This document shows, in pieces, positions 1 to 10,228 of a DNA stretch of 64,000 bases. Position 1 is the stretch's first letter. Every line of letters starts with the position of its first letter. The position numbers and the translations under genes are program-made. This stretch comes from Thelephora terrestris (taxonomy: Eukaryota > Basidiomycota > Agaricomycetes > Thelephorales > Thelephoraceae). Location: NCBI GenBank assembly GCA_015956445.1, contig WIUZ02000018.1, forward strand, positions 372,001 to 436,000, written 5' to 3'. The notes under the pieces are model-generated. The model was not told where the DNA came from. It made no database searches and saw nothing but the letters and a program-made list of their open reading frames with translations.

Positions 1-1020
1 AGCGGAGAAGAGGAAGCGGAGTCGACGCACATCAAACTGGAGCTGAGAGCCTTGGGGTCCCTGGTTGACGTCCTTGCCGAAGGGGGTCGGTCACCGACGT
101 TGGTAAATCTTTCGAGGAGTTCCTTATAAATTCCGGACTAGATGAAGATGCGACTACCAGCACAACAACAATGGCCGTGGTTCCAGCTAAGCAAGTGGCT
201 CGATTGATATGGTGACATGAATCGCGATGGTAAACTCACTAGACACCGTTGGGCAGCCTAATAGACGGCCTGATCGATGTTCGGGCTCTTCCCACCGAGC
301 CCAAGAGTGACGTTCTTGAGGTCGCTCTCGGCGATACCTTCCATGATCTTTCTGCTGGTAACGGTCGAGCCAGTGAAGGCGACCTTCTCGATACACATCT
401 GCTCGCTGATCGTTTGACCAACGGTGCTTCCATCTCCAACGACAAGGTTGAAGGCACAGGCGGGAAGCCAACTTGATGAATCCTCGGACGCCTTCATGGC
501 GATAGCGTTTCCGGTGGCGAGAGCGGGACCGATCTTCCAGCACGACATCAAACACTACGAAGGTGTCGAAGATGCGCCGTTCAATTGCGAGAGAAAATCG
601 CAGAAAATCCCGACAAGGGACTCACGAGGGAAGTTCCAAGGGATGATTTAGCCAACGACACCGATCGGTTCGTGGATGTAGGCAAGCTTGTTTTTGCCGG
701 TCTCGATGGTCTTACCGTGGAACTTGTCCGCACAGCCACCGTGATATCTGATAGTCGGAATAGACGCGGGAACGTCGGCGTTCTTGGCCCACTTGAAAGT
801 CTTGCCTGTGCAACGGTACTGACGAATTCCGGATGTCGTCAGTAGCAGGCCAGGATCGCTAGTGCATCGTATCGAGGACTCCATCTTATCGGCGAGCTTG
901 TTGAGTACTATCCCACGTACGGAGCTGGGGGAGTGTTGTGACCCCAGGCGGTGTCGAAAGCCCTCTGAGCTGCGACGACGGCAAGATCGACGAAAAGGCC
1001 GGTGTTGACATTCAATCCTC
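1..1020 (-). pseudogene. aldehyde dehydrogenase pseudogene, 5'-truncated, runs off the window
   Basis: The minus strand carries ALDH-superfamily motifs in order: AAQRAFDTAWG near 980, ADKFHGKTI and EPIGVVG near 700, IIPWNFP near 635, WKIGPALATGN near 535, VAFTGSTV near 370, GKSPNI near 280 and the cysteine-loop motif CCCAGSR near 165. The family oxidises aldehydes with NAD(P)+. It is broken. Three in-frame stops sit at 648-650, 258-260 and 138-140, where the family has Gln, Trp and Gln. There is a frame change before WKIGPAL. The general-base Glu of LELGGKSP is Gly here (LGLGGKSP). Old intron borders are still visible, so it decayed in place rather than arriving as a processed copy. No start codon or N-terminus was found, and the 3' end lies outside the window. 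Confidence 0.85.
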
Positions 1021-1275
1021 AGACTTTTTTTATTTTTACGCTGAGGGGTCTCAACGAGTACGATTTGTCTGCTGGCTTATACAAAAATATACCCCACCAA
1101 AAAATCGGACAACTGAGACACGGAAAATTTACATGGAGAGAATGTCGCATAAACATCAAATGTGCGAAAGGTCAAAATGCGAACAAGGTACAAGTGAGAG
1201 GGGCGAGTGGACGAGAACGAGGAGAAAAAGAAGGAAATGAGACGGGTACCGTTCACCCCCAGTAGAGACCTATAC

Positions 1276-3470
1276 CTAGCCGTGATTCAGCTGGACGGCA
1301 AAATCGGGAGTGCATAGACGAGGCATACCGTAACTTTCCAAGACGGGAACGTCAATACAAAATGCCTCCCTGCGATGGTCGAGTGTTTCGGCATCTGTGC
1401 TCCAGCCGACGGGCATCTTCCACTTATGCTCGGATCCGTCCTTGATGCAGACCACAAAGTACTCGACTTTGACCGTGGCTTTACGCTGAGCCTCTTCGAG
1501 AAGCTTGGATACACGGGCCACGATTTGACGGATGTGAAGGTAGCCCTCAGACGATCCTCCATGCTCCTCGGAGGTCATAATCTGGATGATATAGATCACA
1601 ACGGGGTCTTGGTCAGCATCGACGATGAATGAATCAAACAGGGGGTTATCTTCCGCGTCCCGAATGTAGTATGCGTTCTCGTCAAGTGTGACGCAACTCA
1701 TCGCCTCGGTGAAGCGGACTGGTGTGACATTCCTGACCCGGGTGAATGGTGACGCAAGAGTACACGGCTGAGTCTTTGGGGTGGAGGATTTGGAAGGGGG
1801 AACAGAGGAGAAGACAGGGGGATCACCGCCGGTAGAGTTCATGCGAATAGGCTTCGGCGCATCTCCTTCTGACTTCCAGCCACGAATGAACATGCGGTGG
1901 ATGAGTGACTCGAAGACGAACCCCGCCATCCAAGAAGACGCTGGAATTTTGTAGAAGCGGTTGTATATCCGTCGGAGCTCTACGTCGTCTGTGATCCGCA
2001 TCCTTTCCGCCGCTTTCGCCTTGATCCGGATGGATTTGAGCTCCATTTTCCAATCTTCCACGCCCTTGATCCCGATGGGTGGCGGTGGGCGAGGGTACAT
2101 GGCGACCACGCAACTGGAAGATTCGGGGAGGGAATAGTTACCAGTGAACTCCCCCATGATGGAGTTTAGGGTTTGATAGTCGAGTGAATTCACGTGATTC
2201 GTCTCCCCCAAGTCAGGATAGAAGATGAAGTTGTATGCGTCAAGGGGGGCGAAGCCAATCTCTTCGGTCGCATTGCACAACAAAATCTCGAAGGCATTGT
2301 CCACCGCCTTGTCCAAATCCTGTTGCTGATCCGGTTCGTCGGCCATATCTACGTCCTGTGCTCCGATTTCGTGGCCCAGCTCGCCCTGACTTTCCTCCTT
2401 TGCCTCCATCTCCCTCTTCCTCTGGAGGACTCCCAGCGCAAAGTCGACAGCCCGGTTGCCGGTGGTAGCGGGCGTCGGCCCATCAAGGGATATGAGGTGC
2501 TGCTTCAATAGGCTTCGGAAGCTACCATAATCGGCGCGAAGGCACAAACTGCAAATGCGAAGGGTATTTAGCGATGAACCAATATCAAACGTTGTTGCCG
2601 GGATGGACGGAAGAAATGGAGAACAAGCTAAAGACATACCCTTTGATCAATTCTTCCATATTCCACTTAGGCATCCCCCACAGAGCGGCGTTGTTCATCT
2701 TCTTCCACGCTTTCCATTGATTGCGGTTTGGATAAGTCGCATGGATTGGCCAGATATACGGATTGCCTCCGACAGGCGGCCCCCAGGGATAGTACTCCGC
2801 AGCAACTAACGTCCATATGGGAGACTCCCGTCCTGGCCGGGGTAGCCGAGGAAGACCATCGATGCCGTATGGCAAACCCCGAAAATACACCTGGCCGCGG
2901 TAGAAGAGGCGGGCCTGGGAGTTGTCCCATAGGAGTACGACCTGGCGATTTGAAATCAGCCGCGCGAGCATGAACTTCAGGAACATAGTTTTTCCTGTAT
3001 AGCAGATGCGCCGGTGAGTTGTCGCACGGGTGGGGACGTACAGAGACTCGCCTGTGCCGGGCTGTCCAGTCAACACTACCCCTTGCAAGAAGGTTTGCTG
3101 GCGGAGACGCAATATGCGCTGAAAGGTGTCTTCGTACGATTTGGTGACGAGAATCCGACTCCCCGATAGGCCCACGTCTCGAAAAGGGAGGAGGGATCGG
3201 CCATACTTGTCCACCCCGAGCGATAACTCATAGGGGTGCGTTCCGAGAAAGCTAGAGCCAGCGGAGGGACTGCGCCAGTGCTCGTAGAATTGCTGGTACT
3301 CGTCGGTCACCACTTTCCACCCACCCCTGTCGCTGTCCGACCAGGACCACTTGTCATCTGGAAGAGGCAATTAGCGTTCATATGTGGCAGATGCCAATCT
3401 GCTTACTCGCGTCGTTCAACTGTCGTAGTACCATCCCTGCATTGAACTCAGAGGGAGGAGAGCTCTGCAT
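1276..3470 (-). CDS. P-loop NTPase with C-terminal nuclease-like domain (Crinkler/RHS-like class, tentative)
   Basis: Four exons: 3407-3470, 3052-3357, 2640-2994 and 1276-2548, giving 665 residues with all junctions in phase. The Walker A motif GQPGTGKT is assembled across the intron 2995-3051, whose donor is GC (gcgagt). Downstream come a RQVVLLWD strand and a conserved GMPKWNMEELIKG segment. An acidic linker follows, then a C-terminal part with PLFDSFIVDAD, IIQIMTSEEHGG and YFVVCIKDGSEHKW, which looks like a restriction-endonuclease-fold core. The order NTPase then nuclease-like domain resembles the Crinkler/RHS class of eukaryotic effectors, but I assign this by motif memory only. A truncated paralogue lies at 52637-54188 and a fossil at 3560-3800. 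The start is the first Met in frame with exon 2 and matches the paralogue's start. Confidence 0.75.
2995..3051 (-). other. GC-AG intron inside the Walker A codons
   Basis: The donor reads cacag|gcgagt and the acceptor tatacag|GA. The paralogue at 53701-53765 has a normal gtgagt donor at the same phase, so the gcgagt is a GC-AG variant of an ancestral GT-AG intron. Splicing here restores G-T-G-K-T. Confidence 0.75.
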
Positions 3471-3559
3471 GGCGAAGCAAATGCTGTGGAGGTGGGATAG
3501 GGGGGTTGTCGATGCAGTCTGGATGACGAAGCGACAGGAATGTGTGATCAATTATATTT

Positions 3560-3800
3560 GAGGTGACTGGGAACAGACCCCTTTACCGGCTCCGCGAGGT
3601 TACATCAGGTTTTGCCCGAGTTGCCGATGGAAACGGTGGAAAAGACACCACCGTTAGTCTTAGAGCATCCGAATGGGCCGCGGCGCGGCTCCTTCTGGCC
3701 TCCATCCATGGCCAAAAGTGAGCATCCGGTGGACAAGTACCTCGGAGAATCATCCCGCCACTGCGATCCGAACGGATTTGAAGTCGATCGTCCAACTTTC
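3560..3800 (-). pseudogene. fossil fragment of the P-loop/nuclease-like family
   Basis: Short stretches on the minus strand (DFKSVRI, EVLVHRM, APRPIRM) match the linker and middle part of the gene at 1276-3470 (LKSIRI, ESLIHRM, APKPIRM). The fragment covers only this middle region, with no NTPase part and no complete nuclease-like part. It carries several breaks. It lies directly upstream of the whole gene in the same orientation, as expected for a decayed tandem copy. Confidence 0.6.
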
Positions 3801-4559
3801 CTGGACCACAAGACCCGGGGAATGAACGTTTCGAAATGCACCTCGTCGACGGCCACCCCCACCCATAACCCCAGTGGATCAATCCCAGCCAATATCTTCA
3901 CTATCGTCCCGCTTTTGCCGGAAGTGGGCGTACGGCCGTGATCAGGTCTGACCCTCACGGCGTGTCGGAATATGCGCACGACCTCCGAATATGAATCAAT
4001 ATGGGTCGCAACATTCCATCCCCACATCCCCGAGAGTGCGTCCCCTCATCTTGCTCCGTTTTGGAACCTTCAAGAACTGGACATAGGTCGGGCGTACAAT
4101 TCGCATTTCCGGCACACTGACATTGGTCGCCTACCTCTTAACATGATTCCCGTTCCCACCTTTTCTCCGTTCGCTGACGCTCTCGGGAGGCTTCAACAGA
4201 CGCAGAAAACCGCTACCTATCACATACTGTCCACCACTTTCTGCCTTATCAACCTGGGATCTCGCTATCAACTCTGCGACATCCCGCATGATCACTGATT
4301 CCGTCTCGACTGTAGTGAAACTCTCTTTCAAATCCTTAACTTGCCAGGAATCGGGGCTATGACCCAGGACCCAGCCGCATCTCTCATTAGCATCAACGTG
4401 TGGCAACGACTTACTCTAACGATCTGTATAGGACGTAAGGAAAACCTTTGGGGATTACGAGAGGCGTGGTATGCTCCTCTCCGGGAAATTGGGATCTACT
4501 TGTGCGCGTATGTTGGACGAATCCTTGGTACCATCTCCGGCAGCCCCATCGCCCTCTTA
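3801..4559. other. no supported gene
   Basis: Both strands carry overlapping open frames, but none shows a family motif or consistent splice structure. The stretch lies between a P-loop family fossil and a DUF4246 fragment and probably holds further decayed sequence of one or both. Confidence 0.4.
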
Positions 4560-4920
4560 TGTCTTCACGAGAAAGCCGAAGAATACAGGAAATCGATCGC
4601 TGAGAGGACTGTTGTGGAGGCGAATGGTGAAGAGTACTTCCAAAGGGTCGTACCCGCATTTTTCTTTTGCGGATCACACAATCGATTCTTCTATTCTACC
4701 AGTCTCAGGGTTCGATATGTGGTAGGCTTCTAGCTTTTCCCTCGCTCAGATACGCTTTCACGTTCACGATCCACAGTGAACATTGGATATTGAGATCGCA
4801 TCGACGAGGAACGTGTACACTGCGGATGTGGAAACAACGAATTTTACGATCCAAATCAGAGTTCTTTCGTAATCCTGAAGTGCCTGGTTCTCGTCCGTTC
4901 CAAACCTCTTTGTAGCTTCA
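4560..4920 (+). pseudogene. DUF4246 C-terminal fragment
   Basis: The plus strand reads EKAEEYRKSIAERTVV followed by EANGEEYF, aligning with EAEKYREELMAERTVF and KANDKDYF in the DUF4246 pseudogene at 16.6-18.7 kb. The nucleotide match continues into the next exon (tgtggtaggcttctagctttt). No dioxygenase-like core or N-terminus is present, so this is a 3' gene fragment. The 4718-5312 part recurs at 23045-23650. Confidence 0.6.
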
Positions 4921-5312
4921 ATGTCTCCACCATTTCGAGGAGCGACCAACCACGGTTCAGATGTTGGGGGGCGAGCGCATTCTTGTCTTGCGGTGGGTCG
5001 CGAGATCATTTTTCCCAAGCGGAATACAGGTGTCGGGTTTGTGGAAGGGGGGTGAACAAGCTGAGGTTCGATTGCGCGCCGACTCAGTGGTGAGGATTTA
5101 TTCTCCCTCTCCATCGACCCGTGGCCCTCTCATCTAGGCAATCGGAAACAACTGGTAGCTCATTATACCCGCTATTTGGGCGGCAGCCGAGAGTTAATGT
5201 TTTCCTTTGGAAGGGTCTCAGGACGGTGATCAGAGTAGGGACTATAGAATTTGGCTCAGGGAAATCCGCCCGAGGCTCCATCAAAGCCGTGTCCAAAGGA
5301 TCGCCCATCATC
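4718..5312 (+). repeat. dispersed repeat copy A, derived from DUF4246 3' end and flank
   Basis: About 590 bp match 23045-23650 in inverted orientation with scattered small differences, for example the shared words ctcgctcagatacgctttca and ggaaatccgcccgaggctcc. A more diverged stretch of the same sequence sits at 16490-16610 inside the DUF4246 pseudogene, which shows the source. I saw no terminal inverted repeats or target-site duplications, so spread as gene debris is more likely than a transposon. Confidence 0.8.
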
Positions 5313-6357
5313 TGGAGATTTCCATTTTCTGATCATCAGGCCGACGTTTTCCTCAGCTGGTCGTCGACCTTACCGGCTTCAGCCCACGCTCGTTCGCTGA
5401 ACTCGGTCCAATGCAACACCTCATACGTTTCGTTGTGCAACCCCTCTCCATTCTACTTGGTCAATGAGGCGGACTCGAGACAAGTTAACCCTCAACGCGA
5501 TGGGGAGTAGAGATGTGAAACAACGTTCGATTCCCAAACCTACGAGAGAATATTGCTACAGTGGGGTGTGACAGTAACCAAAAAAAAAAAGAGAAAATTG
5601 CACAATCAAAGAGCGCGCAACTGGAGGAGGAGAAGGAGGAGGGTGTGTGACACGAGGAACGAAAGGTGTCAAAGAAGTGGTAGGAAAAAATGAAAAAAAA
5701 AATGAGGGAGGAAACTATGTGGTGATTACGAATGCAGTATGTATCTAAAAAACCTGCAGGTCGAATAAAAAGATACTTAGTATGCAAGAAACCTCCTCTC
5801 TCTCTCTCCTCTGACCCCTCCCCTATAGTTCTACTGCTCTATAACTATCTCTCTCTGTTTCCCAAGAAAAGCGCGGTATATCTGTATGTTTTAGCGTGGG
5901 AGAGGGGAGGGGGTCTGTATTTATATTATATCCGGGTGGGCTTGGCCAACGATCCACGTGTCCTCTGGGGAGGAGAGAGGAGGGTGTGTGTGGTCATCGG
6001 TGGGGGGGGAGGTTCGGGATTGGATCAGGCGGGCAGAAGATGGAATAATGGCCGAAAGGTGGAGGGGTATCAATGAAGTGGTGGGTATCCAATCCCGGGT
6101 GGCGGAAGAGAAATACCGAAAACAGGCAACCAGAACCGAGGGAAGTGTCGAAATAGACCAAAGAGATTCGATTTATACCGCGCTCAAATCGCGATCGACC
6201 TTGGTCTCCTCCTCAAAGTCCGAAATGGAACACGTGACGCGATCACGGTCCGTTCGAACGTCTTGTTGAACGGCGATACTGATTTCTGTCCTCGTCGCTC
6301 CTGCGGCTGCGAACCTGTTGGTTTCCTAAAAGCAAAGTGGAGAGGGGCGATCGGGTG
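5313..6357. other. gene-free stretch with low-complexity DNA
   Basis: It contains an A-run near 5580, a purine-rich stretch at 5600-5700, a CT-repeat near 5797 and a short repeat at 6013-6064 shared with 28874-28927. No open frame has recognisable motifs. It is the 3' flank of the minus-strand DUF6534 gene. Confidence 0.5.
6013..6064 (+). repeat. about 52-bp dispersed repeat, copy 1
   Basis: Begins tcgggattggatcaggcggg and continues through a taatggccgaaaggtgg block. Copy 2 lies inverted at about 28874-28927 and differs by a 4-5 base insertion. Both are in gene-free DNA. Function unknown; it could be the core of a small non-autonomous element. Confidence 0.7.
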
Positions 6358-8228
6358 TTAGTTCAATTGCACTTGGGATGCGCCGGGTATGCGTATGCGT
6401 AGCGATTGAAGACGTACGGCTAGACTAATGCTCTGAGGGTCGTTCGAGTGGAGGTGCTCCCGAAGGCCGGAGCGCGAGTTGAGAGTCTGTGAAACGCGAA
6501 CGCCATCGTCAGGACCTCCCGATATATGCGTGTCGTACGATCGCAAAATGACTTACCAGCATCAGTGTGTTACTAGATCGCGAGAAGCGAAGCGTATAAT
6601 GGTCAGAAAACTGTCTGCTTGGAACATCAGGAGCGATTCCTCACGTGTAGATCCTTCCTTGGGGCTGAAAAAAAGCGCACAAAAAGTCAGCAATGCGTCA
6701 CTACGGCCGAGAACACGGGGAGAATCAGCGCACCAAAGCGAAGAAGTAGTGAAGGTTGGTGTTTCCCCTGGTCGTGAACACGATCACATCGACGATCTGG
6801 TAGCATCCCATCCGTCAGTAAACAGCGCCACCCGCTGGGTTGAGTACGGAGCACCCACACAAAAGATGGCGCCAACGGCGGCGGTCTCGATGGCCGTCCT
6901 GATGAGCCTTTCGATGATGGTATCGGTTTCTAGAACGAACAGCGTCAGTTCCCCATAGACATAGCACGGACGCGAAGAGAGAAGGCCCACGCACTGCTGA
7001 ACCCGGTCTTGCTTCGACGCAAGTAGAAGAACAAAATGACCCTAAAGGAGGAAACGGCGCCGTCGTTAGAATACGCGCGGACCTCGTTCTGATGGTGGCG
7101 AGTGCACGAACGTAATGAGAACTGTGAGGAAAGAACGGGACGCGGAGCACGGTTCAGCGCGACATGGAAAAGAGGAGATAAAAGGCAATCACCGACCATC
7201 GGTAAACACGGCGATGCTCAACCACGATGTCGCGACAGGAATGAGAACCTTGAAATCGGCAGCGCTAACGAGGAGCGAAGACGACGCGAGGTAAGCGTCG
7301 AGTGGGATGAGAAGGAGCGGTGTTCCGTCTTCTGTACGCACTTTGAGAGCAATGTAGCCAAAACACCGCCGGCGATTCCACAACCGCCCTGAGCGAGCGA
7401 GAGCACGGCGATACTCCCGAATACGATCCAGGAGTGGGATAAGATCTTGATCCGATACGCCAGAAACCACTGAACGGGCATCGACGCCCTAAAATCGAAG
7501 AGTTCTCAGTCTTCTGAAGTCCGTAAATCGGAAGCCCACAACTCCTCCGACCGGGGATCCGGTCAAACCGGAGGAGGGAGCATTCAAAAGAGCCGAATTG
7601 AAAGAACGGAAACTCACAGCGCCTAAAAGCGAACAAAACGGAGGTTTAGTTGTGCCAACGAATGATTAATGAAGGGAGAAGGAGAGGAAAGGAAAGGATA
7701 ATTGGATGAGGCACACGTACAATGAAGATTGGTGTAGTGGGATAGACCCAAGGGAGGTGAGCGAAGACGCCCAAGTTTCCAAAGTTATCGACGGTGAAGC
7801 TCCATAACATCCATACCGTCGCGAACGTGTGGAATGTGTCCAGGAACATCACCCCTAACGAAAGCGAACAAAGGGTCAGCAAGACCGGTGGGGGGCATTT
7901 GGGTATACCGCAGACCGCAGTATGCGCATGCTAAGCGGCGGTCGGGAGAATACACGTACAGAAGATGAGTCCCCTAAAAAGGCGAGATTAGATTGATTCG
8001 GAGGGAGAGCGGAACGCCCGTGTGGTTGTCTCACCTCGTGGACCATGGATCCTTGAACCCGGAGGTCCAATACGTGTACCACTGTACCACACACGTACCA
8101 TACAACACGGCCTATGCAAAAACCCAAACACCGACTGAGCATCACGCGACCGAGGTAAAAGGGAAAGAGCTCACGTTGGCAACCACCGCTAACACGATTG
8201 GCCCCAAGATCAAATTCACGTTGTCCAT
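6358..8228 (-). CDS. DUF6534-family seven-helix membrane protein, 13 exons
   Basis: Exons from the start: 8175-8228, 8035-8111, 7960-7973, 7721-7854, 7618-7622, 7342-7488, 7193-7264, 6995-7041, 6859-6929, 6734-6796, 6645-6664, 6557-6572 and 6358-6486. They sum to 849 nt (282 residues) with every phase matching. The product starts MDNVNLILGPIVLAVVAN and has about seven hydrophobic segments. Family hallmarks are FLAYRIKILS, LSLAQGGCGIA, FFYLRRSKTGF, DTIIERLIRTAIET and NTNLHYFFALPQGRIYTNT. DUF6534 proteins are abundant in Agaricomycetes, and their ligand or transport role is unknown. Three exons are microexons of 14, 5 and 16 nt, and one more is 20 nt. Without them the conserved segments do not join in frame. 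Likely plasma or inner membrane (inference). Confidence 0.85.
7618..7622 (-). other. 5-nt microexon (GCGCT)
   Basis: It is flanked by cttttag and gtgagt on the minus strand. It supplies one codon plus two bases so that PIFI joins to ASMPVQWF. Skipping it shifts the frame. The 14-nt exon at 7960-7973 and the 16-nt exon at 6557-6572 are equally well flanked. Confidence 0.7.
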
Positions 8229-9668
8229 GCCGCTTAGAATCCTTCGATAGTAAATGAAGAACGAGTGGGGGGAACGAGGTTCACTAGCGAGTGAGAGGTG
8301 AGGCAGAGAGACAAGGAGATGGTACAAGGGGAGAAGGAAGGGGAGGAGAGCAGTGAGAGGGACCTTGAAGTGGTACGGGGATAGAAGGAGGCGAATACGA
8401 AGATTGCCTCCCTAGATATACTCGACTCACCTTTACCCGAATCAATTCCATCACGGTATTTCCACACCATGTGCGAAAAGACCCTAGTTGCGTTGCGGCC
8501 ATCAAGAACTTGGAAGACCTGGTATGATGTCGAGATCCGCCTCGCAACCGCACCACGACTAGAGGGGTTCATTGATTCTTCTGAAAGCGGCCAAGTCTCG
8601 GTGAATTTAGACTGGACGTCCGTTGAACAGAACTCACCCTGCCTCTGCCTTTGTTTTTCCTGGAACGCGACTGAACATCATGTTCTCTCTTTTGGTAAGG
8701 CGGGTGGCTGTGGGTCGATCACTTCTGACTCTTTGAGTTGCGAGTTTGTGACGGAAATGGAAAGTGTAAACGTCTTGCCCGATGGGTGAAAAAGGTTCGT
8801 TCGATCGTGGCTCGACCGCAAGATAAAGGCAGGAAACATATCCCCTTTGTCTGGCTCTGTGGCGTAGTCAATATCTCTGGCCACTCACCATCTCCCCCCA
8901 CACCCAATCTAGAAGCGCGTTTTCTGGCACATAACTCCCACAGAACCCCACATCAGAGTAACGTGCCTTGTTCCCTTTCTCATAAAAGGCTTTGTTACCG
9001 ATCAGGCGAACAATGTCCAGCCACCGAGATAGGCGCGGTCGACGTCAACTGCGCGCATTTCAAACGGCCAGAGTCTCTTTTTTATTGAATTCAAAAGTGC
9101 ACTAAATCCATCGTTTTCGTAGTTTCATACCCTGGCGACACCGACGGAACTGCCCATTGGAGGACGTGATGTAGATGCTGATACTTAACCACAAACATCT
9201 TCATCCTTTGATGATCATTGACGTTGGCGCCGACGAGCGGCACGGCCAACGACAGACCCCCAGGGTGCCCACAGACCTCGCGCGTAGCCTCGAAGTATAG
9301 AATCATCCAATCCCGTCTAATTTCCTTTCTCTTAGATTCTCCGTTCTGTTCAGTGCCTTGCGGTTTGACTACAAGAGTCTTTCTTGTGAGACATACACCG
9401 GAGTATCAAGACCCGGTGATATGAGCCGTTGCCCGCGTTGCGACCCTGGGGAGCGTGGAGTGGGCTGTAGTGCTTGTGGTACCTGCGTCCCAGAGTCCCA
9501 GGACAAGCTACAATGAAATCTGAATGGACAAAAGTTAGTCAGCCTCTATCTATCTCATGATACCGTCGATAAAATAGCGTTACCCAGCAGAGAGCTGCTG
9601 AAGGAAGGCACCCGAATCTCCTTGCTAGATCCCGCACGTCGTGGAGGCACTTTCAAGCTCACTCGCAA
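8229..9668. other. no supported gene; 5' flank of DUF6534 gene
   Basis: Open frames exist on both strands but lack motifs and splice logic. The first few hundred bases should include the promoter of the minus-strand DUF6534 gene. No clear TATA element was picked out. Confidence 0.4.
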
Positions 9669-9691
9669 CCCCCCCCCCCCCCCCCCCCCCC
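9669..9691. repeat. poly-C tract (23 C)
   Basis: An uninterrupted run of 23 cytosines followed by attcattcat. A similar 21-G run lies at 58543-58563. Such tracts can form G-quadruplex structures on the G strand, and their true length is often misjudged by sequencing. Confidence 0.9.
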
Positions 9692-10228
9692 ATTCATTCA
9701 TACGAGTGTGGGCCCGTGCTACTGCGTTGCCGTGAGCTGACCGGGCTCGATCTTAAAAAACACCCACACTCATCCGTTCGGTCCCTGAATTTTGGAAACG
9801 ACGATCTTGTTCATCGTCCAAGGCGAACGTACCCCCCTCACTCTCTCGGTTCAGACCTCCCGCGTCACGCTCACATCGACAGCCTTAGGGGGAGCTTGTC
9901 CTCCTAGCAGCGAGCTCGATGATGACGAAGTGTAACACCCCGAGCTTAGACGCCCATTCACACTGTGTTCACCAGTTCATTCAACGCCGACGGAATCGAC
10001 GCGCGTCTGCCCAGAATATTTTTTTTGTCACGTACTGAACCGAAAAAGCAACGGTGACGACGTCCACCAGGAACGTTTCCCCAAAACGAAGAACAAATAA
10101 AGCCCACCCTCGGCCGGGACCAAACGCAATCGCGCAGGGGTCATGCGACAAACGCGGGCACAACGCAACTTTGAAAACAACGTAAAGCAAAAACCCGGAA
10201 GCACGACTAGCTGTCAGAGAGAAAAAGT
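9692..10228. other. no supported gene; 3' flank of the acetyltransferase gene
   Basis: About 540 bases with no frame showing recognisable motifs. It follows the stop codon of the minus-strand homoserine acetyltransferase gene and probably holds its 3' UTR. Confidence 0.4.
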
